In this document: one piece after another, positions 17,454 to 25,077 of the stretch
Numbering within the stretch: position 1 is the first letter of the stretch
How the letters are laid out: each line of letters begins with the position of its first letter
Origin: CAZEDK01 sp964511025
Lineage (GTDB): Bacteria > Patescibacteriota > Gracilibacteria > UBA1369 > GWF2-33-10
DNA length: 36,850 bases
NCBI GenBank assembly: GCA_964511025.1
Contig: CAZEDK010000013.1
Location: 1-36,850, forward strand
Direction: 5' to 3'
Program-made: the position numbers and the translations under genes
The notes under the pieces: generated by a model
What the model was told of the DNA's origin: nothing
Databases searched by the model: none
The model's input: the letters and a program-made list of their open reading frames with translations, nothing else

Positions 17454-18926
17454 ATGAAAATTCATTTTTTAGGAGCAGCAGGTACCGTAACAGGCTCACG
17501 ACATTTACTAGAAGTTAACGGCAAAAAAATATTACTGGATTGTGGATTATATCAGGGCTGTCGAGGCGATGAATGTCAAATAAATAAAGTTTTCCCATTT
17601 GATCCAAAAGAACTGGACATTGTCATTTTGTCACACGCACACATAGATCACAGCGGTAATCTGCCAAATCTTGTAAAACAAGGATTTCAAGGTTCAATAT
17701 ATGCAACTAATGCAACAACAGACTTATGTAGCTATATGCTTCAAGATAGTGGCTATATTCAAGAAAGAGAAGCGGAATATTTAAACGAGAAGCAGTTAAA
17801 GGCAGGATTACCAGCAAATATAGAACCTATTTATACACAAGAAGACGCGCGAGAAGCAATGCTACAATTCAAATCAATCAATTATGAAATAAAATTCCAT
17901 GTCACAGATGGCGTTAGCTGTACTTATTTGGATGCAGGACACATACTAGGCTCAGCAATAGTGGTACTTGATATTGATGACAAGGAAAAAGGACAAAAAG
18001 TGATATTAACTTTCACAGGTGATCTTGGTCGAGATTCTTTGCCGATACTCAAAGACCCACAACATCCCGAATATAGCGACATATTAATTACAGAAAGTAC
18101 TTATGGAGACAAATTTCATGATGACATCAGTACTGCAGATGAAAAAGTCGCAGAAATTATCAACAACGCTGCAAAAAAAGGCGGAAAAATAATCATACCT
18201 GCATTCGCTGTAGGAAGAACTCAGGAAATAGTTTACACTGTGCATAGATTATTGGAAAAAGAACTTATACCTCATCTTCCGGTTTATGTAGATAGTCCTC
18301 TGGCAGTAAATGTTACCGATGTTTTCAAAAGACATCCAGAATGCTACGACAAAGAAACACGTGAATTATTCATGGAAGATAAACTTGGTGTTTTTGGTTT
18401 TGATTTGTTGACTTATATCACAACAGCAGAAGAATCAAAAGCTCTCAACAACAAAAACGGACCAATGATAATTATTTCAGCATCAGGAATGTGCGAACAT
18501 GGAAGAATTTTGCATCATTTAAAAAACAATATTGGAGATCAAAGAAACACAATTATGATAGTTGGATATCAAGCTGAAAATACTTTAGGTAAAAAACTCG
18601 TGGAAGGAATGAAAGAAGTAAACATACTTGGCAAACCATACAAGGTAAAAGCAAAAATCGAAGTAACAAATTTCTTTTCAGCTCACGGCGACAGAAAAGA
18701 TTTGCTTAATTTTGGCAAAAACATAAAAGGTTTAAAAAAAGTATTTATTGTACACGGCGACGAAAAAAGAGCCGAAGCTCTCAAACAAGGCTATCAAGAT
18801 GAACTTGGCATACAAGATGTCAACGTACCAAAACTCATGAATGTTTTCGATATAGACCTAAAAGAAGCAAAAACACGTATAATAAATATGAAAATAGAAA
18901 TCCCTCATATTTTAAGCGCTTTTTGA
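17454..18926 (+). CDS. Metallo-beta-lactamase/beta-CASP ribonuclease
   Basis: A 490-aa nuclease of the CPSF73/YSH1-like group, which processes or degrades RNA with two zinc ions. The metal motif HAHIDHSG is at residues 61-68, with LDCGLYQG before it and LDAGHILGSA and FTGDLGRD after it. The beta-CASP insert contains PAFAVGRTQE and ISASGMCEHGRI, and the C-terminal RMMBL part has FFSAHGDRKDL and VHGDEKRAEAL. It has its own promoter, and the last 22 bp overlap the convergent higA gene. Confidence 0.92.
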   Translation: MKIHFLGAAGTVTGSRHLLEVNGKKILLDCGLYQGCRGDECQINKVFPFDPKELDIVILSHAHIDHSGNLPNLVKQGFQGSIYATNATTDLCSYMLQDSGYIQEREAEYLNEKQLKAGLPANIEPIYTQEDAREAMLQFKSINYEIKFHVTDGVSCTYLDAGHILGSAIVVLDIDDKEKGQKVILTFTGDLGRDSLPILKDPQHPEYSDILITESTYGDKFHDDISTADEKVAEIINNAAKKGGKIIIPAFAVGRTQEIVYTVHRLLEKELIPHLPVYVDSPLAVNVTDVFKRHPECYDKETRELFMEDKLGVFGFDLLTYITTAEESKALNNKNGPMIIISASGMCEHGRILHHLKNNIGDQRNTIMIVGYQAENTLGKKLVEGMKEVNILGKPYKVKAKIEVTNFFSAHGDRKDLLNFGKNIKGLKKVFIVHGDEKRAEALKQGYQDELGIQDVNVPKLMNVFDIDLKEAKTRIINMKIEIPHILSAF

Positions 18927-19216
18927 GGAATAAAAACTTTTACTTCAATTTTTAGATTATCAGCAATTTCATCATATTTTAGCTCAATATCATAGTGATT
19001 TTGAAGATTCAACCAAAACTGAGCAGACATATTAAAATATTTTCCTAATCTAAGAGCAGTATCTGCGGTAATATCTCTTTTTTGATGAACTATTTGATTA
19101 ATTCTTATTGGAGCTACGCCAATATCTTTTGCCAATTTATACTGGCTTATACCATAAGGCTCCAAAAACTCTTCTTGCAATATTTCTCCGGGATGTATTG
19201 GCTCAAATTTTTTCAT
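18905..19216 (-). CDS. higA: HigA-family antitoxin (XRE helix-turn-helix)
   Basis: A 103-aa DNA-binding antitoxin. The opening HPGEILQEEFLEPYGIS and the helix-turn-helix segment YKLAKDIGVAPIRINQIVHQ are characteristic of HigA/VapI proteins, which neutralise HigB and repress the operon. It follows higB by 3 bp, the toxin-first order usual for higBA. Its final 22 bp overlap the end of the beta-CASP gene on the other strand, so transcripts of the two genes are partly antisense. Confidence 0.93.
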   Translation of the reverse strand: MKKFEPIHPGEILQEEFLEPYGISQYKLAKDIGVAPIRINQIVHQKRDITADTALRLGKYFNMSAQFWLNLQNHYDIELKYDEIADNLKIEVKVFIPQKALKI

Positions 19217-19219
19217 AAT

Positions 19220-19501
19220 TTAATGATAATCAACTATTTCTACCTCATACACATTGCCATCTTTCCATTCAAAACATATTCTCCACCTTTCATTAATTCT
19301 AATACTATATTGTCCTTTTCTTTCTCCTTTTAGCTGTTCTAAATGATTGGCTGGCGGAACACGCAAATCATTTATATTCTCTGCCGCATTAATCATCCAT
19401 AATTTTTTTGTAGCTACTCTCTGTATTGCAAGAGGCAATCTTTCAGAGAACTCTCTATTAAATATTTTTTCAGCTTGATTGCAGGCGAAATTTTTTATCA
19501 T
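19220..19501 (-). CDS. higB: HigB-family mRNA interferase toxin
   Basis: A 93-aa RelE-superfamily toxin: MIKNFACNQAEKIF at the start, RLPLAIQRVATKKLWMIN with the first helices, DLRVPPANHLEQLKG, and the C-terminal YSIRINERWRICFEW that carries the basic active-site residues. ATG 19501 is preferred over an in-frame TTG two codons upstream. It would cleave ribosome-bound mRNA when HigA is depleted. It heads the operon and has a strong promoter. Confidence 0.93.
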   Translation of the reverse strand: MIKNFACNQAEKIFNREFSERLPLAIQRVATKKLWMINAAENINDLRVPPANHLEQLKGERKGQYSIRINERWRICFEWKDGNVYEVEIVDYH

Positions 19502-19543
19502 AAACAAATCAAAAAATTAAAATGTTTTCGCCACGCCATTTAC

Positions 19544-19581
19544 ATATTAACGCATCTCAATAATATCGTCAAGAGATATTA
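19544..19581 (-). promoter_or_regulatory. higBA promoter with operator-like inverted repeat
   Basis: On the minus strand TTGACG (19572-19567) and TAATAT (19549-19544) are 17 bp apart, a near-consensus sigma-70 promoter. A 7-bp inverted repeat, TAATATC at 19561-19567 and GATATTA at 19575-19581, brackets the -35 box and is a plausible HigA site. Confidence 0.7.
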
Positions 19582-19601
19582 CATCAAACTACTAAGCCTA
19601 A

Positions 19602-19762
19602 GAACCTGTCTAAGATCTCTAATTTAGATAATTTTTGATGGATTTTTATATATGACAAGGCGTGAAGAGTGCAGTTTAGCTTCGCTAAATAAATGATGAA
19701 CAACGAAGTCAGATATAAAAAGACACAAAAAGTGCTAATATTACGAGATCTTAGACAGGTTC
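19602..19762. mobile_element. 161-bp MITE with TAA target duplication, at the 3' end of xth
   Basis: Perfect terminal repeats (GAACCTGTCTAAGATCT and its complement) bound 161 bp; TAA at 19599-19601 and 19763-19765 is the target duplication. The right end encodes the last three residues and stop of exonuclease III. Size and target match the MITE at 14693, but the ends differ, so it is a distinct family with similar insertion behaviour, as for IS5-group elements. Confidence 0.8.
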
Positions 19763-20521
19763 TAACAACACAGGACAATGATCACTGCCCATAATATGAG
19801 TCATGATATCCGCATTTTTTACGTATTTCATCAAATCATCTGAAACCATCTGATAATCAATCCTCCAGCCAATATTTCTATTTCTTGCCGCAGTACGAAA
19901 ACTCCACCATGAATAGATCTCAGACTTGTCAGGATGAAAATAGCGAAAACTGTCAACAAGCCCTTCATTGATGTATTTATCTATCCAAACCCTTTCACAT
20001 GGCATAAAACCTGAAATATTCTCATTATCTTTTGGTCTAGCCAAATCAATTTCTTTGTGAGCTGTATTGTAATCACCTGCTATTACAAAATTTTTCTTCC
20101 CATTTTTACGAAGATTATCTAAATATTTCAAAAATTCTTCATAAAATTCCAATTTATATTTCAGCCTTTCATCGCCTGAGCCTCCATTCGGGAAATAAAT
20201 ATTAAAATAGACAAAATCACCAAAATCAAGCTCTATAATTCTTCCTTCACAGTCAAATTTATCTATTCCAATGCCATATTTTACAGATAAAGCTTCTTTT
20301 TTTGTATAAACCGCGACTCCGCTATAGCCTGGCCTCTGCGCCGGATTGAAATATGCAAAATAACCGGCTGGCTGAAACAGTTCCATGGACAATTGATTAA
20401 TTTTTGATTTTATCTCCTGCATCCCAAAAATATCAGGACTTTCATTATCAAGAAAATTCCAAAAATCTTTCTTTTGAGCTATAGCACGCAAACCATTCAC
20501 ATTCCAAGAAACAATTTTCAC
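19751..20521 (-). CDS. xth: Exodeoxyribonuclease III
   Basis: A 256-aa AP endonuclease/3'-5' exonuclease of base-excision repair. Motifs: KIVSWNVNGLRA (Asn of the active site), GMQEIKS (metal-binding Glu), AGDYNTAHKEIDLARP (Asp, Asn), GWRIDYQM, and GSDHCPV (Asp-His). I start it at GTG 20521, which gives the standard VKIVSWN beginning; the longer frame from TTG 20560 runs through the upstream terminator. The MITE at 19602 replaced the natural end: the residues after LL are EPV, whereas joining the two flanks gives GLVV and a stop. The catalytic part is untouched, so activity should persist. Confidence 0.93.
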   Translation of the reverse strand: MKIVSWNVNGLRAIAQKKDFWNFLDNESPDIFGMQEIKSKINQLSMELFQPAGYFAYFNPAQRPGYSGVAVYTKKEALSVKYGIGIDKFDCEGRIIELDFGDFVYFNIYFPNGGSGDERLKYKLEFYEEFLKYLDNLRKNGKKNFVIAGDYNTAHKEIDLARPKDNENISGFMPCERVWIDKYINEGLVDSFRYFHPDKSEIYSWWSFRTAARNRNIGWRIDYQMVSDDLMKYVKNADIMTHIMGSDHCPVLLEPV

Positions 20522-20563
20522 ACTATTTTTGTTAATTTTAATACAATTGAAATATAACAAAAA

Positions 20564-20594
20564 AGCCCTTCGATGTCTATCAAAGGACTTTTTT
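20564..20594 (-). terminator. Rho-independent terminator after the SLH/CHRD gene
   Basis: An 11-pair stem (AGCCCTTCGAT, 20564-20574, with ATCAAAGGACT, 20579-20589; two wobble pairs) with a 4-base loop, flanked by A- and T-runs on both sides, so it could work in both directions. Confidence 0.8.
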
Positions 20595-20614
20595 TATCTA
20601 ATTTAAACTAACTA

Positions 20615-22798
20615 CTATTTTACATATAATACATGTCCCATAATTTCGCCGTCTGGATATGCATTAGTATGTACATTGACATAAATCGCACCTTCCATAA
20701 GATATTCAATTTGTGCATCTGTTAAGTTTTCCCAAACTCCACTTGTAGACCAGTTGCCACTACCGCTATCTCCTTCAAACGTTACTATTGTCGCTTCAAC
20801 GGCGTCATAATTTGAATAATTATGGAAATGAGCTCCAGACACTTCATTGTATAAATTATCTAAATCAATTTGGTAGCTCAACGTTCTTCCTTCTAAACTA
20901 AATGTGCCATATCCCATAGCTTGAGTTGTCACATTTGAATTGGCGTAGCGTAAACTTGCCTCAAAAGTTGTCACAGAACTTGCATCAGTATCTTCAGTAT
21001 CTGTACCTTCATCTTCAGTTGTCGCTTCGGTATCCTCAGTCACAACACCAGCAAGACTTTCGTACGTCTCAGAGTCTTTTGAAGAATCCGGCGCGTGAAG
21101 CCTTTGAATCATTTCAGCCATTTCGCCTCTTTCGACCGCTTGATCAAAAGTATCAAATGAAAGCGGAATAGCATTTTCAGCGCTCAAAGCATTGATATAT
21201 TTCATATACCACGGATCAGAATCTTCGCTGGACACTTCAAGATCAAAAGCCAAAGAAATTATTTTTGCGGCTTCGGACAAGGCTATTTGTCTTGTTGGCT
21301 GAAAACTTCCATCAGCATATCCGCCAATGATACCCTCCTGTTTCGCTACGCATATATATTTAGCAAACCATTGATTTCTTGGCACATCTGAGAAATCTTC
21401 CCCTCTATGCGCAACCAAACATTCCGTCATTTCTTCTTCAGTATAAGTCGCTCCAATAACGATTTTTGCAAATTCAGCGCGATTAACTGTATTTGTAGGC
21501 TTAAAAGTTCCGTCAGGATAACCTTTTACAATTCCTTGATCTTTTACGTACTCTATAGATTCACAATACTCATAACTTGAGCTAACATCCTTGAATGGAT
21601 TGCACTCGCCACTATCTTCATCTGTATCTTCCACATCTTCTACATTTTCTGTGTTGTCATCTTCCACATCTTCTACGTCTTCTTCTTCAAGATCTCCAAT
21701 TTCTTCAAGCTCATTTTCAACTTCTTCTTCATTATCTTCAATATAAGCATATAACTCTTCTTCTAATTCTTGCGCTTCATGTTTCGCGTATCTAGCTCGA
21801 AAGCTTTCACCAAGAACAAAATTATCAGACTGATCCAAATCAAAATCATAAGAAATCCACCAATCCCCATTGCCTGTAATATAGTAATTGCCTTCGGTTG
21901 TATTGCCATCGCCATCAAGATCATTGGTATCGGTCATCATTCTTACTTTGAAATCAACATACATATTGCTTGAATTGCCACTGGCTTGCACCCAAGCTCC
22001 ATCAAATGTATATCTATCTTCCATTTCAATTAAATTGCCAAACATAACAGAATCAAAAGTTGGGACGCTTCCTCTGTAGTATATAACACCAACAGTGTCA
22101 TAGTTCGGATCAATATTATACTGCGCGAGCATTTCTTCGTCAGCATGCATCATTACAAATCTATAACCGTCACTTAACACAAATTCCGTATCAAACATAG
22201 TTCCAATCGGCGGAATTTCCTTGCCGGGACTATAAGTCGCTTCACCGCTCATGTATAACGCAATTTCTTCAGATAATTCTTCAGCTTCTTTTTGTATATA
22301 TTTACCTCTTGCCGTTTCTCCAAATGTAAAAGTATCGTCATTAAGATATCCGTCGCCATACACCTCATAAGCTCCGCCTGAAGCCTCTGCCACTTCAAAA
22401 GTCATGCTCAATACGCCTTCCATGGCATAGTAAGCATTCACCCATGTCGCTTCCAATTCATAATTTCCATCATCATTAACTGCAACAGTTCCTGAGAACA
22501 TACCGTATGGAAAAGGAACCGCTTCTTTGTAATAAACCATGCCCAGAACATCCGCAGTCTGATCTTCAGACTCAACGGCTTCGATATCTTCAGCAACCAA
22601 AGATATTCTCGCTCCATCCAAAATTCCTCCTTCATCTACCAATAGATACTCTGAACTAAGCACGCTATTAACGGTGATAGAAGAAGCGGATTCTTGCATC
22701 TTCTCTCTCGCGGTTGCCGCAGAGACAAGTCCGGCCTGACTTACGACAATACACCCAATCGCAAAGATGGACGCAAGTCTTGTAAACATTTTTTTCAT
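20615..22798 (-). CDS. Secreted surface protein with SLH domains and a C-terminal CHRD domain
   Basis: A 727-aa exported protein. Residues 1-27 form a signal peptide (core SIFAIGCIVVSQAGLVSA). Two related beta-rich repeats at about 45-185 and 205-350 share VGVIYYRGSVPTFDS/LGMVYYKEAVPFPYG and FGETARGKYIQKEAEEL/LGESFRARYAKHEAQEL. A very acidic linker (350-398) follows, then three SLH domains: 401-450 (VKGYPDGTFKPTNTVNRAEF), 469-520 (IGGYADGSFQPTRQIALSEA) and a weaker one near 525-567. A Thr/Glu/Asp-rich linker leads to a CHRD domain at about 612-727 (VSGAHFHNYSNYDAVEA, YVNVHTNAYPDGEIMGHV). CHRD domains occur in secreted proteins of unclear role. It is probably wall-anchored and abundant. It ends at a good terminator. 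Confidence 0.88.
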   Translation of the reverse strand: MKKMFTRLASIFAIGCIVVSQAGLVSAATAREKMQESASSITVNSVLSSEYLLVDEGGILDGARISLVAEDIEAVESEDQTADVLGMVYYKEAVPFPYGMFSGTVAVNDDGNYELEATWVNAYYAMEGVLSMTFEVAEASGGAYEVYGDGYLNDDTFTFGETARGKYIQKEAEELSEEIALYMSGEATYSPGKEIPPIGTMFDTEFVLSDGYRFVMMHADEEMLAQYNIDPNYDTVGVIYYRGSVPTFDSVMFGNLIEMEDRYTFDGAWVQASGNSSNMYVDFKVRMMTDTNDLDGDGNTTEGNYYITGNGDWWISYDFDLDQSDNFVLGESFRARYAKHEAQELEEELYAYIEDNEEEVENELEEIGDLEEEDVEDVEDDNTENVEDVEDTDEDSGECNPFKDVSSSYEYCESIEYVKDQGIVKGYPDGTFKPTNTVNRAEFAKIVIGATYTEEEMTECLVAHRGEDFSDVPRNQWFAKYICVAKQEGIIGGYADGSFQPTRQIALSEAAKIISLAFDLEVSSEDSDPWYMKYINALSAENAIPLSFDTFDQAVERGEMAEMIQRLHAPDSSKDSETYESLAGVVTEDTEATTEDEGTDTEDTDASSVTTFEASLRYANSNVTTQAMGYGTFSLEGRTLSYQIDLDNLYNEVSGAHFHNYSNYDAVEATIVTFEGDSGSGNWSTSGVWENLTDAQIEYLMEGAIYVNVHTNAYPDGEIMGHVLYVK

Positions 22799-22933
22799 AA
22801 AGAAAATATGTTAAGAATTAAATTTTTAAAACCTTTTATATTTGGTTTCACTTGCAGTACACTAATTAATTTTAATAAAAGTTTCAACCCAATAAATGAA
22901 TAAGCTTGCTTTTTTAGTAATTTATTGTTTAAA

Positions 22934-22957
22934 TTGCCCCAAATTTTGCCCCAAATT
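22934..22957. repeat. Two tandem copies of a 12-bp unit
   Basis: TTGCCCCAAATT is repeated exactly without a gap, about 23 bp before the likely start at 22980 and next to an AT-rich ATATTTTATATTC stretch. This could be a dimeric operator site or a chance duplication. Confidence 0.5.
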
Positions 22958-22979
22958 ATATTTTATATTCTTTCAACTT

Positions 22980-23951
22980 ATGGGACAAGAAAATGAACCT
23001 TCGAGACAAGAACATCAGTCTCTGCTGGAAGCCTATCCTGGTTATATTATCGGCGAGTTGGATTCTCATGGCACGAATACGAGTAATACAGCTCATGAAT
23101 TTAGAAAAAGTGATGTCGTTTTTCTAGGCGACTTAGAAGCATGTGCTCGTGCTATAATGGAATGCAGAGAAGCTTTAAATATCAAAGCAAATAGCACCAC
23201 ATCGCTTCCTATATCTTTAGGAAATGATTGCAGTCTTCCAGTATGGCTTACGCCAAAAGATATCACAGGTCCAAAGCTGATAATGATACCTGATCACACA
23301 GCTCTGTGTTCGAGACACTCGCCAAATATACATAGCCCAGCAATGCCATACTCAAAATATTTAGAACACCACAAAATACCTGTGGCGCAGGCAGAGAGAG
23401 CCGTGCTCAAAGACCCCTTCAACGAATTGATGAATCCTATAATAGAACAACTCAAGCAATTCATCCAAGAAAAATATCCAAATATAGGCATGCAAATTAG
23501 CTCCGTAGTTTCTGTGCCGATGTCGATAATTAATCCTGCAAACACTAACGAAAGTGAAAAAGAAGGAGTGCTAGGCTTGAGTCCTTTGCTTACAATGCCT
23601 GAATTAGGAGTTGATCTTCAAGGAACTGATTTGAAGGTGAATCGCATTTCACCGTTCGCTTATGGTTCAACCTGGGATAACCCATATTTTGATAACCTCT
23701 ATCTGCGTCATGATTTTTTTATGTATCCTTTCACGACAGTAGCTTCAGATTTCGAGGGGCAAATACGCAATAATAAAAATAAAAAAGCAAGTTCAAAACT
23801 TTGCTCTACGCTGATTTCTGAAAATGGCGACAATTCTGACGTCTACGCACTCAGGCCATGTATTACAGGGATCGAAGATGGAAATTTAAATTTAATTCTT
23901 CAGTGGGTTTATAGCAACGATGACTTTAAAAACATAAAAAGTATTGCGTAA
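22980..23951 (+). CDS. Protein of unknown function
   Basis: I do not recognise this 323-aa protein. It has no clear signal peptide or membrane segment when started at ATG 22980 (MGQENEPSRQEHQ); a longer frame from 22896 adds a hydrophobic stretch that overlaps the tandem 12-bp repeats and is less likely. It contains many Pro, Asn and Ser residues, and blocks such as PDHTALCSRHSPNIHSP and FAYGSTWDNPYFDNLYLRHD look ordered. The last eight codons (KNIKSIA) run into the antisense of the abiE chimera, starting near 23927, so the natural C-terminus has probably been lost. Converges with and overlaps that gene by 60 bp. Confidence 0.6.
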   Translation: MGQENEPSRQEHQSLLEAYPGYIIGELDSHGTNTSNTAHEFRKSDVVFLGDLEACARAIMECREALNIKANSTTSLPISLGNDCSLPVWLTPKDITGPKLIMIPDHTALCSRHSPNIHSPAMPYSKYLEHHKIPVAQAERAVLKDPFNELMNPIIEQLKQFIQEKYPNIGMQISSVVSVPMSIINPANTNESEKEGVLGLSPLLTMPELGVDLQGTDLKVNRISPFAYGSTWDNPYFDNLYLRHDFFMYPFTTVASDFEGQIRNNKNKKASSKLCSTLISENGDNSDVYALRPCITGIEDGNLNLILQWVYSNDDFKNIKSIA

Positions 23952-24506
23952 ACGCTCAAAAGTATCTCGAAAACTTGCAATCCAATTATCAACATAATTT
24001 ACATTTTCAAAAAGATTGAATAAGTCTGCTTTTATACCTTCCAAATTCATTTTCGCAACAATAATAGCAATTTGCTTAAACACCTCTTCAATTGAACCAT
24101 CAATACCATCAGCTTTCAAAGCGTTCTCGTTAGGCAAGATTCCTTTCTGCATATACCAAAGCAAATCATAGAAATCTCTACCTTTAATTGGATGCGTTAT
24201 GTCAGTCAAAATTTCATATCTTTGCAAAACATAAGCACCGGAAACATATGACGGAAAAAGTAAATTATTAGCAATAAACACTCGAAAATTCTCATCAAAT
24301 TGATTTTTTTCAAAATACACTCTACTCATATATAATCCTTTTCTTAACTGCAAAATTTTACCTATATCTATCCATCTTTTTATCTTTTGATATAAAGAAA
24401 ATTTTTTAATATTTGGAAAAAATCTTTTTAATATCGTCATATTTAAAAAAGGGAGAACTTCCATCTCTGACAAAGTGATAAACGTTTCTTTATGTTTTTT
24501 AAGCAT
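23892..24506 (-). pseudogene. In-frame chimera of abiEi and abiEii
   Basis: The 204-codon frame is a hybrid. Residues 1-107 match the N-terminal half of the AbiEi-like antitoxin at 32276 (shared GKILQLRKGLYMSR, YVSGAYVLQRYEILTD), including its winged-helix region. From residue 108 (KGRDFYDLLWYMQKG) it matches residues 201 onward of the AbiEii-like protein at 31014, up to RDTFERLR, then ends in an unrelated tail. A deletion of the antitoxin's second half plus the nucleotidyltransferase's active-site half, joined at a 2-bp TA overlap near 24185, explains it. The product lacks the GGSS...SEDLDF active site. It could still bind DNA as a half-repressor, or be inert. Confidence 0.85.
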
Positions 24507-24550
24507 TTTGAAATTAATACATTTCCTGTATAAATTCTAGAACACTTTTT
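24496..24550 (-). promoter_or_regulatory. abiE-type promoter/operator region of the chimera
   Basis: About 49 bp, including AATTCTAGAAC at 24533-24543 and GCATTTTGAAATT over the start codon, match 32974-33022 at roughly nine positions in ten. This marks the two abiE loci as recent paralogues. Confidence 0.6.
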
Positions 24551-24588
24551 CAAGAAAATCAAAAAAACAAAAATCCATCCCTTTTTTC

Positions 24589-24615
24589 TTGACATATTTC
24601 TAAATAATCTATAAA
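24589..24615 (+). promoter_or_regulatory. Candidate promoter for the secreted CARDB/beta-helix pair
   Basis: TTGACA (24589-24594) and TATAAA (24610-24615) are only 15 bp apart, shorter than ideal; the ATG is at 24675. Confidence 0.4.
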
Positions 24616-24674
24616 CATGAATTGCTTGAATATTTTACAAGCTAAATAATTTCATAATCTCAACATCAAACAAT

Positions 24675-25064
24675 ATGCTACGCAAATCTTTAATCCTTAC
24701 TTTTTTAAGCATAGTGTTCATTTCTTTAACTTCAAATGCTGTTTTGGCAAGACCGGTCAATAAATCTGATTTTTATATTGCAAACATTGCCTATAATCAA
24801 CTTGAAAACACTTTTACGGTGTCTTATTGCAATAGAAATATTGATACCTATATTCAAGATATTGAAATCGGTGTAGTAATTGACACCGGCGCGAGTGAAA
24901 TTATCACTACAAGTAATTTATGCGGTACGGTGGATTTGTTAAAAAACGCCATCAATCCAAATGATGCAGGCACTTACACTGTGACAGCAATTCTTGATCC
25001 AAAAGCTTATAATGATACATATGAGTTTAATAATGAAAAAACTGAATCATTTATTTTTCCATAA
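24675..25064 (+). CDS. Small secreted CARDB-like protein
   Basis: A 129-aa exported protein. Residues 1-25 form a signal peptide (core LILTFLSIVFISLTSNAVLA). The rest fits one CARDB-type Ig fold: FYIANIAYNQLENTFTVSYC, then a turn-rich middle and the closing YTVTAILDPKAYNDTYEFNN, the usual ending of CARDB domains (D...EsNE). It has two Cys that may pair. It precedes the beta-helix protein by 13 bp on the same strand, so the two are probably co-expressed outside the cell. Its role is unknown, likely binding or spacing. Confidence 0.75.
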   Translation: MLRKSLILTFLSIVFISLTSNAVLARPVNKSDFYIANIAYNQLENTFTVSYCNRNIDTYIQDIEIGVVIDTGASEIITTSNLCGTVDLLKNAINPNDAGTYTVTAILDPKAYNDTYEFNNEKTESFIFP

Positions 25065-25077
25065 TTAAATTAATCCT

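Noticed and set aside
19584..19778. A 64-codon frame on the minus strand over the MITE
   Set aside because: It lies within the MITE and its flank; its last residues are the displaced end of exonuclease III, so it is a by-product of the insertion.
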